Source: Enchytraeus crypticus (lineage: Eukaryota > Annelida > Clitellata > Enchytraeida > Enchytraeidae). Taken from it: DNA of 64,000 nucleotides. The stretch is taken from positions 325,001 to 389,000 of the forward strand of contig CAJHZI010000299.1 of NCBI GenBank assembly GCA_905160935.1. The letters are read 5' to 3'. The translations under genes were made by a program, and so were the position numbers. Numbering within the stretch: the first letter of the stretch is position 1; each line of letters opens with the position of its first letter. The notes under the pieces are model-generated. The model was not told the DNA's origin. It saw only the letters and a list, made by a program, of their open reading frames with translations, and made no database searches. This document shows, piece by piece, positions 11,955-22,175 of the stretch.

Positions 11955-12085
11955 AGCTAATGTTAGCGTCAGTTTTCTCGCTCGAAAGCTATTTCAGTGA
12001 AGAGCCAGTCCAGGATTTGAACCCCGCACATACTGATCCGCGGTAGAGTAGCTTACCGACCTCGCCACTGCATGGCTCCAGACTA
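11955..12085 (-). repeat. SINE family S2
   Basis: Sense minus, near complete; 21 bases of sequence around the A box are slightly rearranged (extra TGCATG). Confidence 0.8.
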
Positions 12086-12153
12086 GTAGGTAGGAATATT
12101 ATTGGCCTATGTCCATTGGAGCGGCCATTTAAAAGAGCGTTATAGTGCGAGAA

Positions 12154-12348
12154 AGAGTAAGAGATAAAAGAGTAAGAGATAAAAGAGTAAGAGATAAAAG
12201 AGTAAGAGATAAAAGAGTAAGAGATAAAAGAGTAAGAGATAAAAGAGTAAGAGATAAAAGAGTAAGAGATAAAAGAGTAAGAGATAAAAGAGTAAGAGAT
12301 AAAAGAGTAAGAGATAAAAGAGTAAGAGATAAAAGAGTAAGAGATAAA
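12154..12348. repeat. 15-bp minisatellite, 13 near-identical units
   Basis: Unit AGAGTAAGAGATAAA. Because the unit is a multiple of three it stays open as RVRDK repeats; there is no gene evidence. Confidence 0.95.
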
Positions 12349-12437
12349 AGTTATCTGAATGAATGAATGAATGAATGGTTCACGGTGTTATAATGCAGCT
12401 TTATATGGAAAGTTTTGTTCTACACTTACCGCTTTCG

Positions 12438-12768
12438 TTAAATTTATTATTTTCAAAATAATTTTATTATTTTCAAAATAATTTCATTATTTTCAAAATA
12501 ATTTCATTATTTTCAAAATAATTTCATTATTTTCAAAATAATTTCATTATTTTCAAAATAATTTCATTATTTTCAAAATAATTTCATTATTTTCAAAATA
12601 ATTTAATTATTTTCAAAATAATTTCATTATTTTCAAAATAATTTCATTATTTTCAAAATAATTTCATTATTTTCAAAATAATTTCATTATTTTCAAAATA
12701 ATTTCATTATTTTCAAAATAATTTCATTATTTTCAAAATAATTTCATTATTTTCAAATAATTTTCTAC
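12438..12768. repeat. 20-bp palindromic minisatellite, ~16 units
   Basis: Unit ATTTCATTATTTTCAAAATA. Each unit junction contains ATTATTTT-C-AAAATAAT, a perfect 8-bp-stem inverted repeat, so the array is a row of potential hairpins. Units are nearly identical. 12769-13027 shows nothing recognisable. Confidence 0.95.
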
Positions 12769-13027
12769 TAAACTTTGATTAGTAATTTTCAGACTTAGAT
12801 CAATTTTTTCCTTGACGATGCGTCAGCAACTGGATAATTAGGCCTATAGTTTAGAGAACGTTTTTATAGTTGCAGATTTATAAAAGAAAGTAAAAGATAA
12901 CATTTAAAGCACCACAGTGTTGTCTATACCAATATTCATGTATTTCGCCTGGTTTTGAATATCATAAATCAGAAATGAAACCCAGCGAAGCGATTTTCAT
13001 ATAACTTTAAATGCTCTTTTTAGAAGG

Positions 13028-13250
13028 TCTTAATAGCGTAGGAGTAACGTCATGAAGTTTTAAATGACAGATTCTGAGGTGAATTGAATCCTCGTGGGTT
13101 CGAATCCCAGCCGCGCTGATCTGAGAGTAAAATCTCGGACATTCACTGGACTGGTTACACGGAAAATTGGCTGAATTGCCTAACAGTTTAAACATATAGT
13201 ACTACAAGTGATAGATATCAACATAGTTGATCGTTTCACTATAAGGCGTG
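13028..13250 (+). repeat. tRNA-derived SINE, family S1
   Basis: Sense plus. A-box-like TAGCGTAGGAGTAACG, B box GGGTTCGAATCCCAG, body ending ATCGTTTCACTATAAGG. Confidence 0.85.
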
Positions 13251-13344
13251 CTTACTTTACTTTCGATGTCTGTATTTGCTGGAAAGCAAAATGAATGACC
13301 TAATACCTGTAGACACTGGCGTCGCCAGGGTTTTGGGGCTTTAA

Positions 13345-13755
13345 AACTCATCGGATTTGGACGAATCTCCTAAGAAGTTCTTAGAAGGGTTAGAGGGGCA
13401 AACGCCCCTTCCCCTTTGCCTCTATCTCTTTCCAAGTACCAGAAAGAGACGAGGAAAGAGAATAGAACAGCGCTAAATATTGAAATACCAGCGAGTCGTT
13501 TAATCAACAGATAACCGTGTAGTAGGAACGCCCATGCGTATAACATACATTCCCTTGTCCAATCCTCGATAGTATAGTGGTAAGTATCCCCGCCTGTCAC
13601 GCGGGAGACCGGGGTTCAATTCCCCGTCGGGGAGGTTTCTTTTTGCTGGGGTTTATATGCAACATTATACTGGTTAAAAACTCGTCGGATTTGGCCCGAT
13701 CTCCGAAGTCCTTAGAAAGGTTACAGGGGCAAACGCCCCCTTCCCCTTGCCGCTC
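13345..13755 (+). repeat. Direct repeat bracketing tRNA-Asp
   Basis: 13345-13425 and 13677-13755 are direct copies (shared CTCGTCGGATTTGG-type start and GGGGCAAACGCCCC core), one on each side of the tRNA-Asp at 13563. They look like ends of a duplicated or mobile unit carrying the tRNA. Confidence 0.6.
13563..13634 (+). tRNA. trnD-GTC: tRNA-Asp (anticodon GUC)
   Basis: Identical over 72 nt to the copies at 379-450 and 14899-14970. All stems pair, the anticodon loop is CTGTCAC and the B box is GGTTCAATTCC. It is followed by TTTCTTTTT, a good Pol III terminator. There is no intron. Confidence 0.96.
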
Positions 13756-13975
13756 TCTCTCTCCCATCACCCACTATTGCATGAAGATGTCAGACACTAG
13801 AGAGCAGTTAATAAGCTCACACTATTAATTTGTAAATGTCCGTCACTAATAGGGCCACTATATTTATATAGGCCTATGTATTTATTTACTTATTTAGCGT
13901 ATTCGTCAATCCATGTAACTGCTTGGCGTCTGCTTCACTTGTAAGACTGCTTAACATAATAATAATAATATAATA

Positions 13976-14216
13976 ACACCCATTATAGTAAAATGATCAA
14001 CTATGTTGATATCTATCACATTTCATACCACATGTTAAAGCTGTTAGGCAGTTTAGTCCTTTTTCCGTGTAGCCTGTCCAGTGAATGCCCGAGGTTTTAC
14101 TCTCAGATCAGCGCGGCTGGGATTGAACCTACGTGGGTTCAATTCATCTCAGGGTGTGTCATTGAAAACTTCATGACGTTATCTGCACCTCTAACCATTG
14201 CGCTATTGAGACATCC
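13976..14216 (-). repeat. tRNA-derived SINE, family S1
   Basis: Sense minus, full length. The A-box region is followed by CCAATGGTTAGAGG-type sequence from a small local duplication. 13756-13975 shows nothing recognised beyond a short ATA repeat. Confidence 0.8.
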
Positions 14217-14403
14217 GACGTAGACAGACCAAACGGTAGGCAGGTTAGAGGTCACTTCTCAACGATATGTTTCGTGGTTTCAGTATGTAGGCAATATCCA
14301 GATTAATGTTCCCGATCTTTTGCAGTCTAATCAAAGAAGACCATGACGTGTAGATGTATATCTTTGGCCGTGACTCTATGGGATCATGGAAATGCTAGTA
14401 CTG

Positions 14404-14612
14404 GCCACTGATCATCATAGTCCACTGATCATCATAGTCCACTGATCATCATAGTCTGTCAGGCCACTGATCATCATAGTCCACTGATCATCATAGTCTG
14501 TCAGGTCACTGATCATCATAGTCTGTCAGGCCACTGATCATCATAGTCTGTCAGGTCACTGATCATCATAGTCTGTCAGGTCACTGATCATCATAGTCTG
14601 TCAGGCCACTGT
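14404..14612. repeat. 17/25-bp alternating minisatellite
   Basis: About nine units of CACTGATCATCATAGT, most extended by CTGTCAGGC/T, so short and long forms alternate. Each holds the palindrome TGATCA. Confidence 0.9.
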
Positions 14613-14700
14613 GGTAGGATTAGCTTGTTAGTTGACTAGTGCTCAACAATCGGCGTAGCAAAAAAATATGTGGCTTTGAATTGTTATACGAATGAACACT

Positions 14701-14815
14701 GGAGAGATAGAGAGAGTAACAAAGGGAGAGAGTCAAAATGAGGGAGAGAGTGAAAGAGCTAGAGCGAGAGAGATAGAGAGATAAAGAGTGAGACAGAGAG
14801 GCAAAGAGACAAAGA
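14701..14815. repeat. (GA)n-rich microsatellite
   Basis: Impure GA tract just upstream of the third tRNA-Asp. Confidence 0.85.
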
Positions 14816-14898
14816 GAATATGGTTGAAATGTTGATCGTTTAATGAAAGGTTAGCCGTGTAGTAGGGACGCTCATATAACATAACATCTATTGTACAG

Positions 14899-14970
14899 TC
14901 CTCGATAGTATAGTGGTAAGTATCCCCGCCTGTCACGCGGGAGACCGGGGTTCAATTCCCCGTCGGGGAG
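14899..14970 (+). tRNA. trnD-GTC: tRNA-Asp (anticodon GUC)
   Basis: Third identical 72-nt copy. The upstream flank (TTTAATGAAAGGTTAGCCGT, GTAGTAGGGACG) and downstream flank (GGTTTCCTTTTTCTGGG) are diverged versions of those around 13563. The T5 run serves as a Pol III terminator. Confidence 0.96.
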
Positions 14971-15123
14971 GTTTCCTTTTTCTGGGATTTATTTTTTCTG
15001 GCATTATGCCGGTATTTTTTACCACCATTACTTGTAATGGTATTAAAATGTTAAACAGGTTTACATGATAAGACTCTAAAAAGCTCTCACTTGACCTAAT
15101 AAAAATAGCTACGTAAGTTATCG

Positions 15124-15128
<5 letters not shown>

Positions 15129-15188
<60 letters not shown>

Positions 15189-15312
15189 TATAGTGGATTA
15201 CCGAGGTTTTACTCTCGGATCAGCGCGTCTGGGATTCGAACCCACAAGGGTTCAAATCACGTAAGGATCTGTCATTTAAAACCTCGTGACTTTACCTCTA
15301 CGCTATTAATGC
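15129..15312 (-). repeat. (TA)n followed by truncated S1 SINE
   Basis: (TA)n occupies 15129-15182. 15195-15312 is a 3'-truncated S1 copy, sense minus (B box GGTTCGAATCCCAG; A box TAGCGTAGAGGTAAAG). Confidence 0.75.
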
Positions 15313-15500
15313 ATTCCAGATAACATACGGATCCAAATATTAAAGCTAAGAAAAACAACATTATATGGGAAAGAGAGAGTGAGAACGATTATTATTAATC
15401 GATTATTAATTATTGATCTAATTTCTATGCTTGTATACAGAAAGTTTTATTTTATTTGATCTATTTCAGAGGATACGCAGTGATTATAATTCCAGTCACA

Positions 15501-16460
15501 ATGCTACATCCCACCCTGCTATTCACCCTAGTCCTACATCTCACCCAGTCATCCATCCTGTTTCTCCTGATCGCTACAGGCTCGTACGCTTCACTACCTC
15601 CACACTGTCCTATCCCGTGCCGCTGCTTCAACCGAACCGTATCCTGTTCCGGTCTAACGAAACCACCGGAAAATCTCCCCACATCCTTTCTATCCCTTGA
15701 TCTCAGCAGAAACAGTATTAGAGACCTGTCCAGCGAATCTTTCCCAGAGCCTCTGCTGGATCTAACAGAACTGGTGCTGAAGGGAAATGAATTAAGTGAA
15801 TGGATTAACGTTGGATTAACTGGGACTAGTGACTCAAGCGGTGTAATGCTAATGGATAAACTACCATCGCTTCAGTCTTTAGACCTAGCGGAGAATAGTC
15901 TAACGGTACTTACTAGTGAGAGTTTTAGAGGGGCTGAAAACCTTCTTCACTTAGATCTTTCTTCAAATAAGCTCCACAACATCACTGGAGCCCTGAAATC
16001 TCTCCACCAACTCTCGCGTCTGGATCTAAGATCAAACGGATTAACTCGGATTACCCGTGACACTTTCCTCGGACTGTACAACCTGCGATATCTAAGATTA
16101 GACGAGAACAAATTGTTGAGTCTCTCGGGCGATGCCTTCAGTTCACTGGCTCGCCTGTCCTATCTCGTGCTGAGAGGTAATCCTGAACTTAGCAGAGGCG
16201 CTCCGAGAGGAAGGCTGACGTTCGAGTTTGAGTCACCCAATCTTTCCTACCTGGATGTGTCCGAGTGTGGATTGACGATGATTCCGCAGGGTCTACCGGA
16301 TTCTTTGAGATATCTACAGTTGCGGAGGAATAACCTGACGAAGATACACAAGGGAGAGTTTGAGCTAGCCGAATCCAGTATGAGCATCCTGGTGCTGGAT
16401 GACAATGTGATTGCGAGCATTGAACGAGGAACATTCGAGAAGATGACGAGTCTGCAGCAG
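15501..16460 (+). CDS. LRR transmembrane receptor, exon 1
   Basis: First coding exon of a three-exon gene (15501-20471; spliced CDS 2832 nt, about 943 residues). An acceptor-like TTTGATCTATTTCAG ends at 15469, so a 5' UTR exon lies upstream, unmapped. The chosen ATG at 15501 opens a hydrophobic signal peptide ending near GSYAS. A cysteine N-cap follows (CPIPCRC...VSC). About ten leucine-rich repeats of LxxLxLxxNxL type come next, e.g. LQSLDLAENSLTVL and LSRLDLRSNGLTRI. The exon ends in phase 0 at CAG|GTGAGC. LRR ectodomains of this kind usually mediate adhesion or ligand binding at the cell surface, often in neurons; the ligand here is unknown. No orthologue name is claimed. Confidence 0.9.
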
Positions 16461-16915
16461 GTGAGCTATTGATAAATGCTATTAATAGTATTAGTAATAG
16501 TAGTAGACAATAGTAATTAATAGTAAATAGTAAATTAATAGTAATTAATAGTACATTAAGAGTAATTAACAGTAGAAGTAGATTAATAATAATAGTAAAA
16601 GATAATTAATAGTCAACGATGTAGTCAGTAATACATTTTAACAGAAAAATATAATCAGATTAATTGTTGTAAATTAGACTAATTAAATGTAAATAAAACT
16701 AAAGCTAATTATAAACCATGACAAATTGTCTTAAAAATTAAAAAAAATTGTTTTGACGAAATTTAGGTTTGAATCTGCTAAATGACAAGAGTAAAATACC
16801 TGTAAGTATCTTTCATCATCATCATCATTCTTTCATAATCATTAGCATCAGCATCATCATCATTCAACATCATCATTCTTTCTTTCGTCATCAAGATCTT
16901 TCTTTCATCTTTCAG
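16461..16915 (+). other. LRR gene intron 1
   Basis: 455 bp, GTGAGC...TTTCAG. 16480-16620 is a degenerate TTAATAGTAATTAATAGTA repeat. 16815-16875 is a CAT-trinucleotide-rich pyrimidine tract close to the acceptor. Confidence 0.85.
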
Positions 16916-17121
16916 ATTTGGTTGAACGGAAATCAACTGACTGAACTTCCTGTTCCACTTCCCAACAACCTTCAACGACTGTTCGCTGACTCTAATCTGC
17001 TGACTCATCTGAGATCACGTGATCTGCCAGGAGCTGGCTCGTTATTGAGCACTCTCTCGCTCATGAGCAACAACATAGAGGTGCTCGAGTCTGAAGCTCT
17101 GCGTAACCTCACTCTGCTCAA
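16916..17121 (+). CDS. LRR transmembrane receptor, exon 2
   Basis: 206 nt (68 codons plus 2). It starts in phase 0 after CTTTCAG, and the join restores an LRR across the splice (LQQ|IWLNGNQLTEL). It holds about three repeats: NQLTELPVPLP, LQRLFADSNLLTHL and LSTLSLMSNNIEVL. It ends in phase 2 at CTCAA|GTAGGT, so the next exon supplies the third base of a Lys codon. The donor is the first unit of the intron-2 minisatellite. Confidence 0.9.
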
Positions 17122-17530
17122 GTAGGTTACCTCTGTGGGTTACCTATATGGGTTACCTGTGTAGGTTACATATATAGGTTACCTATATAGGTTACCTCTG
17201 TAGGTTACGTCTGTAGGTTACGTCTGTAGGTTACCTTTTTAGGTTACCTCTATAGGTTACCTATGTAGGTTACCTCTGTGGGTTACCTCTTTAGGTTACC
17301 TCTTTAGGTTACCTCTTTAGGTTACCTCTTTAGATTACCTCTGTAGGTTACCTGTGTAGGTTACTTCTGTAGGTTACCTTTGTATGGAACCTCTGTGGAT
17401 TACCTCTATGGGTTACCTATGCGGGTTACCTATGTAGGTTACCTCTGTAGGTTATCTCTGTAGGTTATCTCTGTAGGTTACCACTGTAGGTTACTTCTGT
17501 AGGTTACTTCTGTAGGTTACCTCTGTATGT
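17122..17530 (+). repeat. 13-bp minisatellite of donor-like sequence in LRR intron 2
   Basis: About 30 imperfect units on the theme GTAGGTTACCTCT, beginning at the exon-2 splice donor itself (GTAGGT). Most units carry another GTAGGT or GTGGGT donor-like word. Confidence 0.9.
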
Positions 17531-17709
17531 CTTTACGAATACCTGGAATCCTCTGTATGGTTGAAGCGAATATCACATATTTTTTAATATTTGTAATTTA
17601 ATTTCAGTTGCTCGTAAAATATTGCAATATTATTATGTAATTGTTATTTGATTTTGATTTGAATTATTTCTTCAGTATGTTAACTTTGTCTTTGGTTTAA
17701 ACAATATTA

Positions 17710-18055
17710 ACATCACCGGGTGATCCCATGATATAAAGTCACATCACTGTGTAATCACGTGATATAAAGTCACATCACTGTGTAATCACGTGATATAAAG
17801 TCACATCACTGTGTAATCACGTGATATAAAGTCACATCACTGTGTAATCACGTGATATAAAGTCACATCACTGTGTAATCACGTGATATAAAGTTACATC
17901 ACTGTGTAATCACGTGATATAAAGTCACATCACTGTGTAATCACGTGATATAAAGTCACATCACTGTGTAATCGCGTGATATAAAGTCACATCACTGTGT
18001 AACCGCGTGATATCATGTCGGATCACTGCGCAATCGCGTGATATAAAGTCACAAA
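17710..18055 (+). repeat. 31-bp minisatellite with CACGTG palindrome
   Basis: About 11 units in LRR intron 2 with the core AATCACGTGATATAAAG and spacer TCACATCACTGTGT. Each unit has the palindrome ATCACGTGAT, which contains the E-box CACGTG; the last units are diverged (CGCGTGAT). Homogeneous in the middle. Confidence 0.92.
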
Positions 18056-18109
18056 TTACTAGACCTACATTTTGTTATGTTTAATTCATCATCATAATCT
18101 TCTTCCCTT

Positions 18110-18355
18110 TATGCCAATTTAACTAGGATCGGGAGACGAATGGACCTTATCCACTCCTCTTTGTCCCTATACAATATCAAAATCTCTTCCATTTCTTTTT
18201 AAAAATATTGTAGCAATTTCTGGAGCCTAGGCGTTCACCTACCGAATGCTTTTTCTGACGTTGGTTTGTATTTTAGTGCTTTAGTCGCCTTCTACTACAC
18301 GTGCAATCACATGTTGGTCTATTTGTCAAACAACCCGGACACAACACGAGCAATT
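18110..18355 (+). repeat. Dispersed repeat family S6
   Basis: About 245 bp, with landmarks AACTAGGATCGGGA, TCTGGAGCCTAGGCG and TAGTCGCCTTCTAC, ending AACCCGGACACAAC. Copies also lie at 22445, 48409, 51914 and (minus) 51310 and 57408. No tRNA or LINE relation is recognised. Inside LRR intron 2. Confidence 0.75.
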
Positions 18356-18472
18356 ATTCTGTTTAAGTAATTGCCAAAATTGATATAAACTTTTCTAATC
18401 TCGATCCTAATTAAACTGTGATTCAAGGGAAGATAATGTTGAAGGTTCTGTTTAAAAAAGCTACCGCTGTCT

Positions 18473-18725
18473 CTCTCGTAGTGGACTGCCTATTGGCAGG
18501 TCCATGGTATATACTATATAACACCTCCAGACCTTCACTCGTCTCCGTCTTCCGTTTTCTGTTCATGTCCACATACGACTGGATCTGTAAATTATTTATA
18601 ACATTCCTTTTGATATACCATTATTCTTGGGGGATTCTGCTTATGACGAGGTGGATCCCCTTTGCCTTCCTCAAATACAACGAAAATTTACTGACTAGCA
18701 TTTAACATTTAGGGGCGTCATTCCC
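18473..18725 (-). repeat. SINE-like family S4 (LINE-A-tailed)
   Basis: Sense minus. The non-LINE head begins near TAGGGAATGACGCCCC and has GCAGAATCCCCCAAGAATAA. The 3' half matches the LINE-A untranslated end (TGGACATGAACAG..., GGACCTGCCAATAGGCAGTC). Copies at 23690, 25105 and 30293. Inside LRR intron 2. Confidence 0.7.
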
Positions 18726-18805
18726 TAAGAAAATAGACCTGTCTACCCATACGATCTACTCTAATAATAATTAATATTTAATTAAATGCTTAAACTGTTT
18801 TCCAG

Positions 18806-20471
18806 ATCGCTGGATTTGGGTGGAAATCGACTGCAGAGTATAAGAAGCGAAACATTCCAGACAAATTCAAAACTGGAAAACCTCCAGCTATCCAAAAATA
18901 TCATCACAGATATTCTGGAAAACGGCTTCCACGGACTAACATCACTTCGTCAGCTTTCCTTGTCCTACATATCCTCGCAATCTGTCAGCATTCACCCATA
19001 TAACTTCCAGGATCTCCGCAATCTTCGTCAGTTAGATCTCAACAGCTGTCCTGGTCTTCAGAAATCCATCCTTACTAGCAAATCTCTTACCAGTAAACTA
19101 TCCGGTGTCGAAGATTTAAGTTTATTGGGGCTGGAAATGGAGAAAATGGATAGGACGACTATGGATAGTTTTCGTAGTCTAAAGACTCTACAGATGACTG
19201 GATCACACTGGAGGTGTGACGTACAACTGATGTGGCTGAGGGATTGGCTTCAGTCAAACAGAGTCAACGTCGTAGGGGCCGAGAATAACGTCTGCGCCGA
19301 ACCCCCGACCCTGATTGGTCGCCCTGTTATCTCTGTGAGAGATGATGAGTTCGGTTTGTACAGGAAACCCGATGATAATGAGAGCTATGATGATAATAGT
19401 AATAATATTGATAATGATAAGGAAAATGATAATATTGACAATGATAACGATAATACTAATGATAAAGATGATAGATATAATATCGATAACTCAGACAATG
19501 ATTACAACCAACATCTACCGCATTTATCTACACATTATCCGAGAATTGATAGCAAAACTTCGTCTGATGCTAATATCAGAATAGTTGCAGAAAACCTGCC
19601 ACTGGAAATACAGCCCAGTGATGACGATGTAGACTCCGTAACTCAAGAAAATTTTGCAGATGATCTACGACGCCTCTCCAACAAGAATAACAAGAAAGAA
19701 GAGAACAAGGGCATCGTGCTGACCTGGGAAGAATTCCTCAAGAAACTCTCTGACATGGACGACAACTACGGAGATGAAATGCCGTCAAGCAAGCCCTCTG
19801 TTGCCCTCGACAGGACTAACCAAAATTCATCGAGAAAGAAGGATAATTCGAGACACTTATACGGTGAAAAGTTCAGAGATGGGAAAACGTCTGAGGAAAG
19901 TCGAACGGGAGGGTTTCAAGATGCGGGCTCTAAAGTTCCCCCGGCACCGGCCTCCGTGCTTCTATCACCGAGGTCCCAGTCGGGGGAATCGAGAGAACCT
20001 TTCGCAGAAGCTCGGGGATCTAGTATTACTGTAATCACAGTAGTTACCGTCACAGTGGTGCTGACTTCACTAGTTGCCGCTATTATCCTAACTCTGATCA
20101 TAAGACTTTGTAGGAAACAGAAAAGTAGAGCTGACTGTAAGAGATACGAAGGTAAAACTAGGACTCGTGCGTCATCCGATACACTGTCTAGTGATTTAAC
20201 CCCAGCACTGCCAAAATCTGCCGGGGTCCAAACGCTACCCAGCAATTTAGTTGTTCGACTTCTGCCACAAAATGACTGTCATCATTATTTCACGAATGGA
20301 AACGGGGGTCCAGGGGTTACGACCGTAATTGTAGATGAGGAAGCCGCAATTGAGGGAACGGTAAATTTGACTAATGGGATAGTTTGCCCCCCAGAAGCAA
20401 TGACGTTGGTTTCAGGTCGAGATATTAACCATGAGGGGCCGTTAAGGGTTTATAAGTGGGAGGATTTCTAA
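18806..20471 (+). CDS. LRR transmembrane receptor, exon 3 (last)
   Basis: Starts after TTTTCCAG; the join gives LLK|SLDLGGNRLQSI, a perfect LRR. Five or so further repeats lead to a C-terminal cysteine cap (SHWRCDVQLMWLRDWLQ...NVCAEPP) at about residues 520-565 of the spliced protein. An Asp/Asn-rich low-complexity linker follows (about 577-625), then a charged stalk. One membrane helix lies near 795-821 (ITVITVVTVTVVLTSLVAA...), followed by the basic stop-transfer RLCRKQKSR. The ~120-residue cytoplasmic tail ends GPLRVYKWEDF, with no known signalling domain. Topology is type I, at the plasma membrane. The stop is TAA at 20469-20471. Confidence 0.9.
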
Positions 20472-20509
20472 ACTGTACAGTTCTGTTTTGTATGTTTGAA
20501 TGTAAATAT

Positions 20510-20515
20510 AATAAA
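20510..20515 (+). terminator. Polyadenylation signal of LRR gene
   Basis: AATAAA 39 bases past the stop codon, giving a short 3' UTR. 20516-21026 holds nothing recognised. Confidence 0.7.
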
Positions 20516-21026
20516 AGTGCTTAAATGCTTTCTTTCGTATATACACAGCACAAATGACATGTCCTATTTCACAAGAGCCGGTTTAGTCATTCATGAAGAA
20601 GTGTTGCGATAGGCTAATCCAAAGAGATATATTAAAAACTGATGCCTTCATTGCTCATTATACAGTCATTAGCTTATACAGTCGATAGTACATAGTTTCC
20701 CATGCAGGTGGTTTCCATTTGTTTTCCTCAATTATTGTTTATTCGCCTTTCACGACACGTGCAGTTTACGGATGTCATTGTTTCCTGATATAAACCTCAA
20801 GATTTTTTCATTCCAACATTATGAGCACAGTGGTTTCAAATTCTACCAGATATTTACCACGTACACGTATAAACTATATCTCTCGCCATTCACCAAGCCA
20901 TTGTATGTAGCCTATAGTCTTAGAGTCAGTCACCTGTGCATTTGGCATATTTATATTGAACATATTTTTGCATTATGAGCAGTTTGATTATGCTATTTAC
21001 AGGATATTATAGAATAGTAAAGCTGT

Positions 21027-21155
21027 AAAAAGCTTATGCTAACGTCAGTTTCGTCTCTCGAAAGCGATATCAGAGACAGGCGAGCCCAGGATTTGAACCC
21101 CGCACACACTAATCCGCGATCGGATATCTTAACAACATCGCCACTGACTCCAGCA
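21027..21155 (-). repeat. SINE family S2
   Basis: Sense minus, full length, with a diverged A box (TGGCGATGTTGTTAAGATAT). Confidence 0.8.
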
Positions 21156-21599
21156 ATACAGACCAAAAATACATATACTGAGTATCAAAAGAAACGATCA
21201 GCAATACCTGATATGCAATATTTAGTTCCTATGTAAGTGCACCTTTTTATCTGAATCAAATGTATTGGTCACTAGAACAGAATCGATGAGCTTACAAGCA
21301 GATTCTGACTACAAATAGAAATATATAACTAGGACCTGACATTTGGCAGAACCCTAAGAGGAACATATTTCTTGTGATAAGTGTCTAATCTCGTACAGTG
21401 ATTGACCAAACGCAGACTAAATCATGACTAATGCTTCCCGGGCTGGGTTATAGTCCCACAGGACTTGCTGATTGTCAGTCTTTATCTCTATTCTGTTAGA
21501 CTCGTCAAACTTAGAAATCAATAAGAAGACGTAACAGATGTATCACTCTATAGTTTGTTGTTGTTTGGATTCGAACTGAGTAACTAAAAGACTATGAAG
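21156..21599. other. Intergenic, no gene seen
   Basis: No repeat or coding signal recognised. A short tRNA-like word (TTCGAACTGAG) at 21568 is part of no complete structure. Confidence 0.5.
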
Positions 21600-21740
21600 G
21601 ACTTCGCCACTGGCTCGGTATGACACTCGACCACGGATCAGTATGTGCGGGGTTCAAATCCTGGGCTCGCCCGTCACCCGTCACCGACATCGCTTTCGAG
21701 TGAGGAAACTGATGTTAACATTAGCTTTACCAGCTTTACG
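21600..21740 (+). repeat. SINE family S2
   Basis: Sense plus, near complete, with a small CCCGTCACCCGTCACC duplication before the LINE-like tail. Confidence 0.85.
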
Positions 21741-21779
21741 AGTGTGTACTAAACTCTTACGTTCATGATTCGATGGTTC

Positions 21780-21932
21780 ATTTGCTGTGTAATAGATCTA
21801 CTTGTCCATGGCGTATACCGTATCAACGCTTCTCGGTCTTCTGCCTTCCTCTGTGGACATGAAGAGAAAAAAGGAAGACAGAGAAGCGTGGAGGCGCTAT
21901 ATGCCATGAACTTGCCAATAGGCAGTACACTG
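21780..21932 (+). repeat. Inverted pair of LINE-A 3' ends
   Basis: 21810-21855 is a minus-sense and 21856-21932 a plus-sense copy of the LINE-A 3' region. They meet at TGTGGACATGAAGAG, forming an imperfect palindrome of about 45 bp per arm. The plus arm ends in TTGCCAATAGGCAGTACACT. Confidence 0.65.
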
Positions 21933-22104
21933 AAAAAAAAAAATTATTATAATAAAACGGTATAAAACGGGAGTATGAAAAGATTGGTGGCTTCAAAGTT
22001 GCAAACCACTCTTTGGCAAAGAGAAATCTCAGAGATAAACTAGTTCGTAAGAACCTAACATTTTATTAACGAATCGTCAAAATATTAGAGTGAATTAATT
22101 TGTA

Positions 22105-22175
22105 GTGATGAGTAATGGGGGACGTCCCTAACATCATCCTTGTATGAAGAAACGGACGTAAAACGTCTATTATTA
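22105..22175 (+). mobile_element. LINE-B 3' tail fragment
   Basis: GACGTCCCTAACATCATCCT then AAACGGACGTAAAAC, matching the end of the CR1/L2-like LINE at 55998-56057, with an ATT-repeat tail. The ends GACGTCC and GGACGT can pair. 22176-22444 shows nothing else. Confidence 0.7.

Noticed and set aside
12145..12366. Open frame of RVRDK repeats
   Set aside because: A 15-bp minisatellite stays open by length alone; no splice sites, no unique flanking coding sequence.
13080..13110. tRNA gene around GGGTTCGAATCCCAG
   Set aside because: Only A- and B-box-like words with no cloverleaf; a repeated SINE head (family S1). The same applies to the S2 heads.
17710..18055. CRISPR-like array
   Set aside because: Units are contiguous tandem copies without unique spacers, in an intron of a eukaryotic gene; also true of the arrays at 12438, 14404 and 25918.
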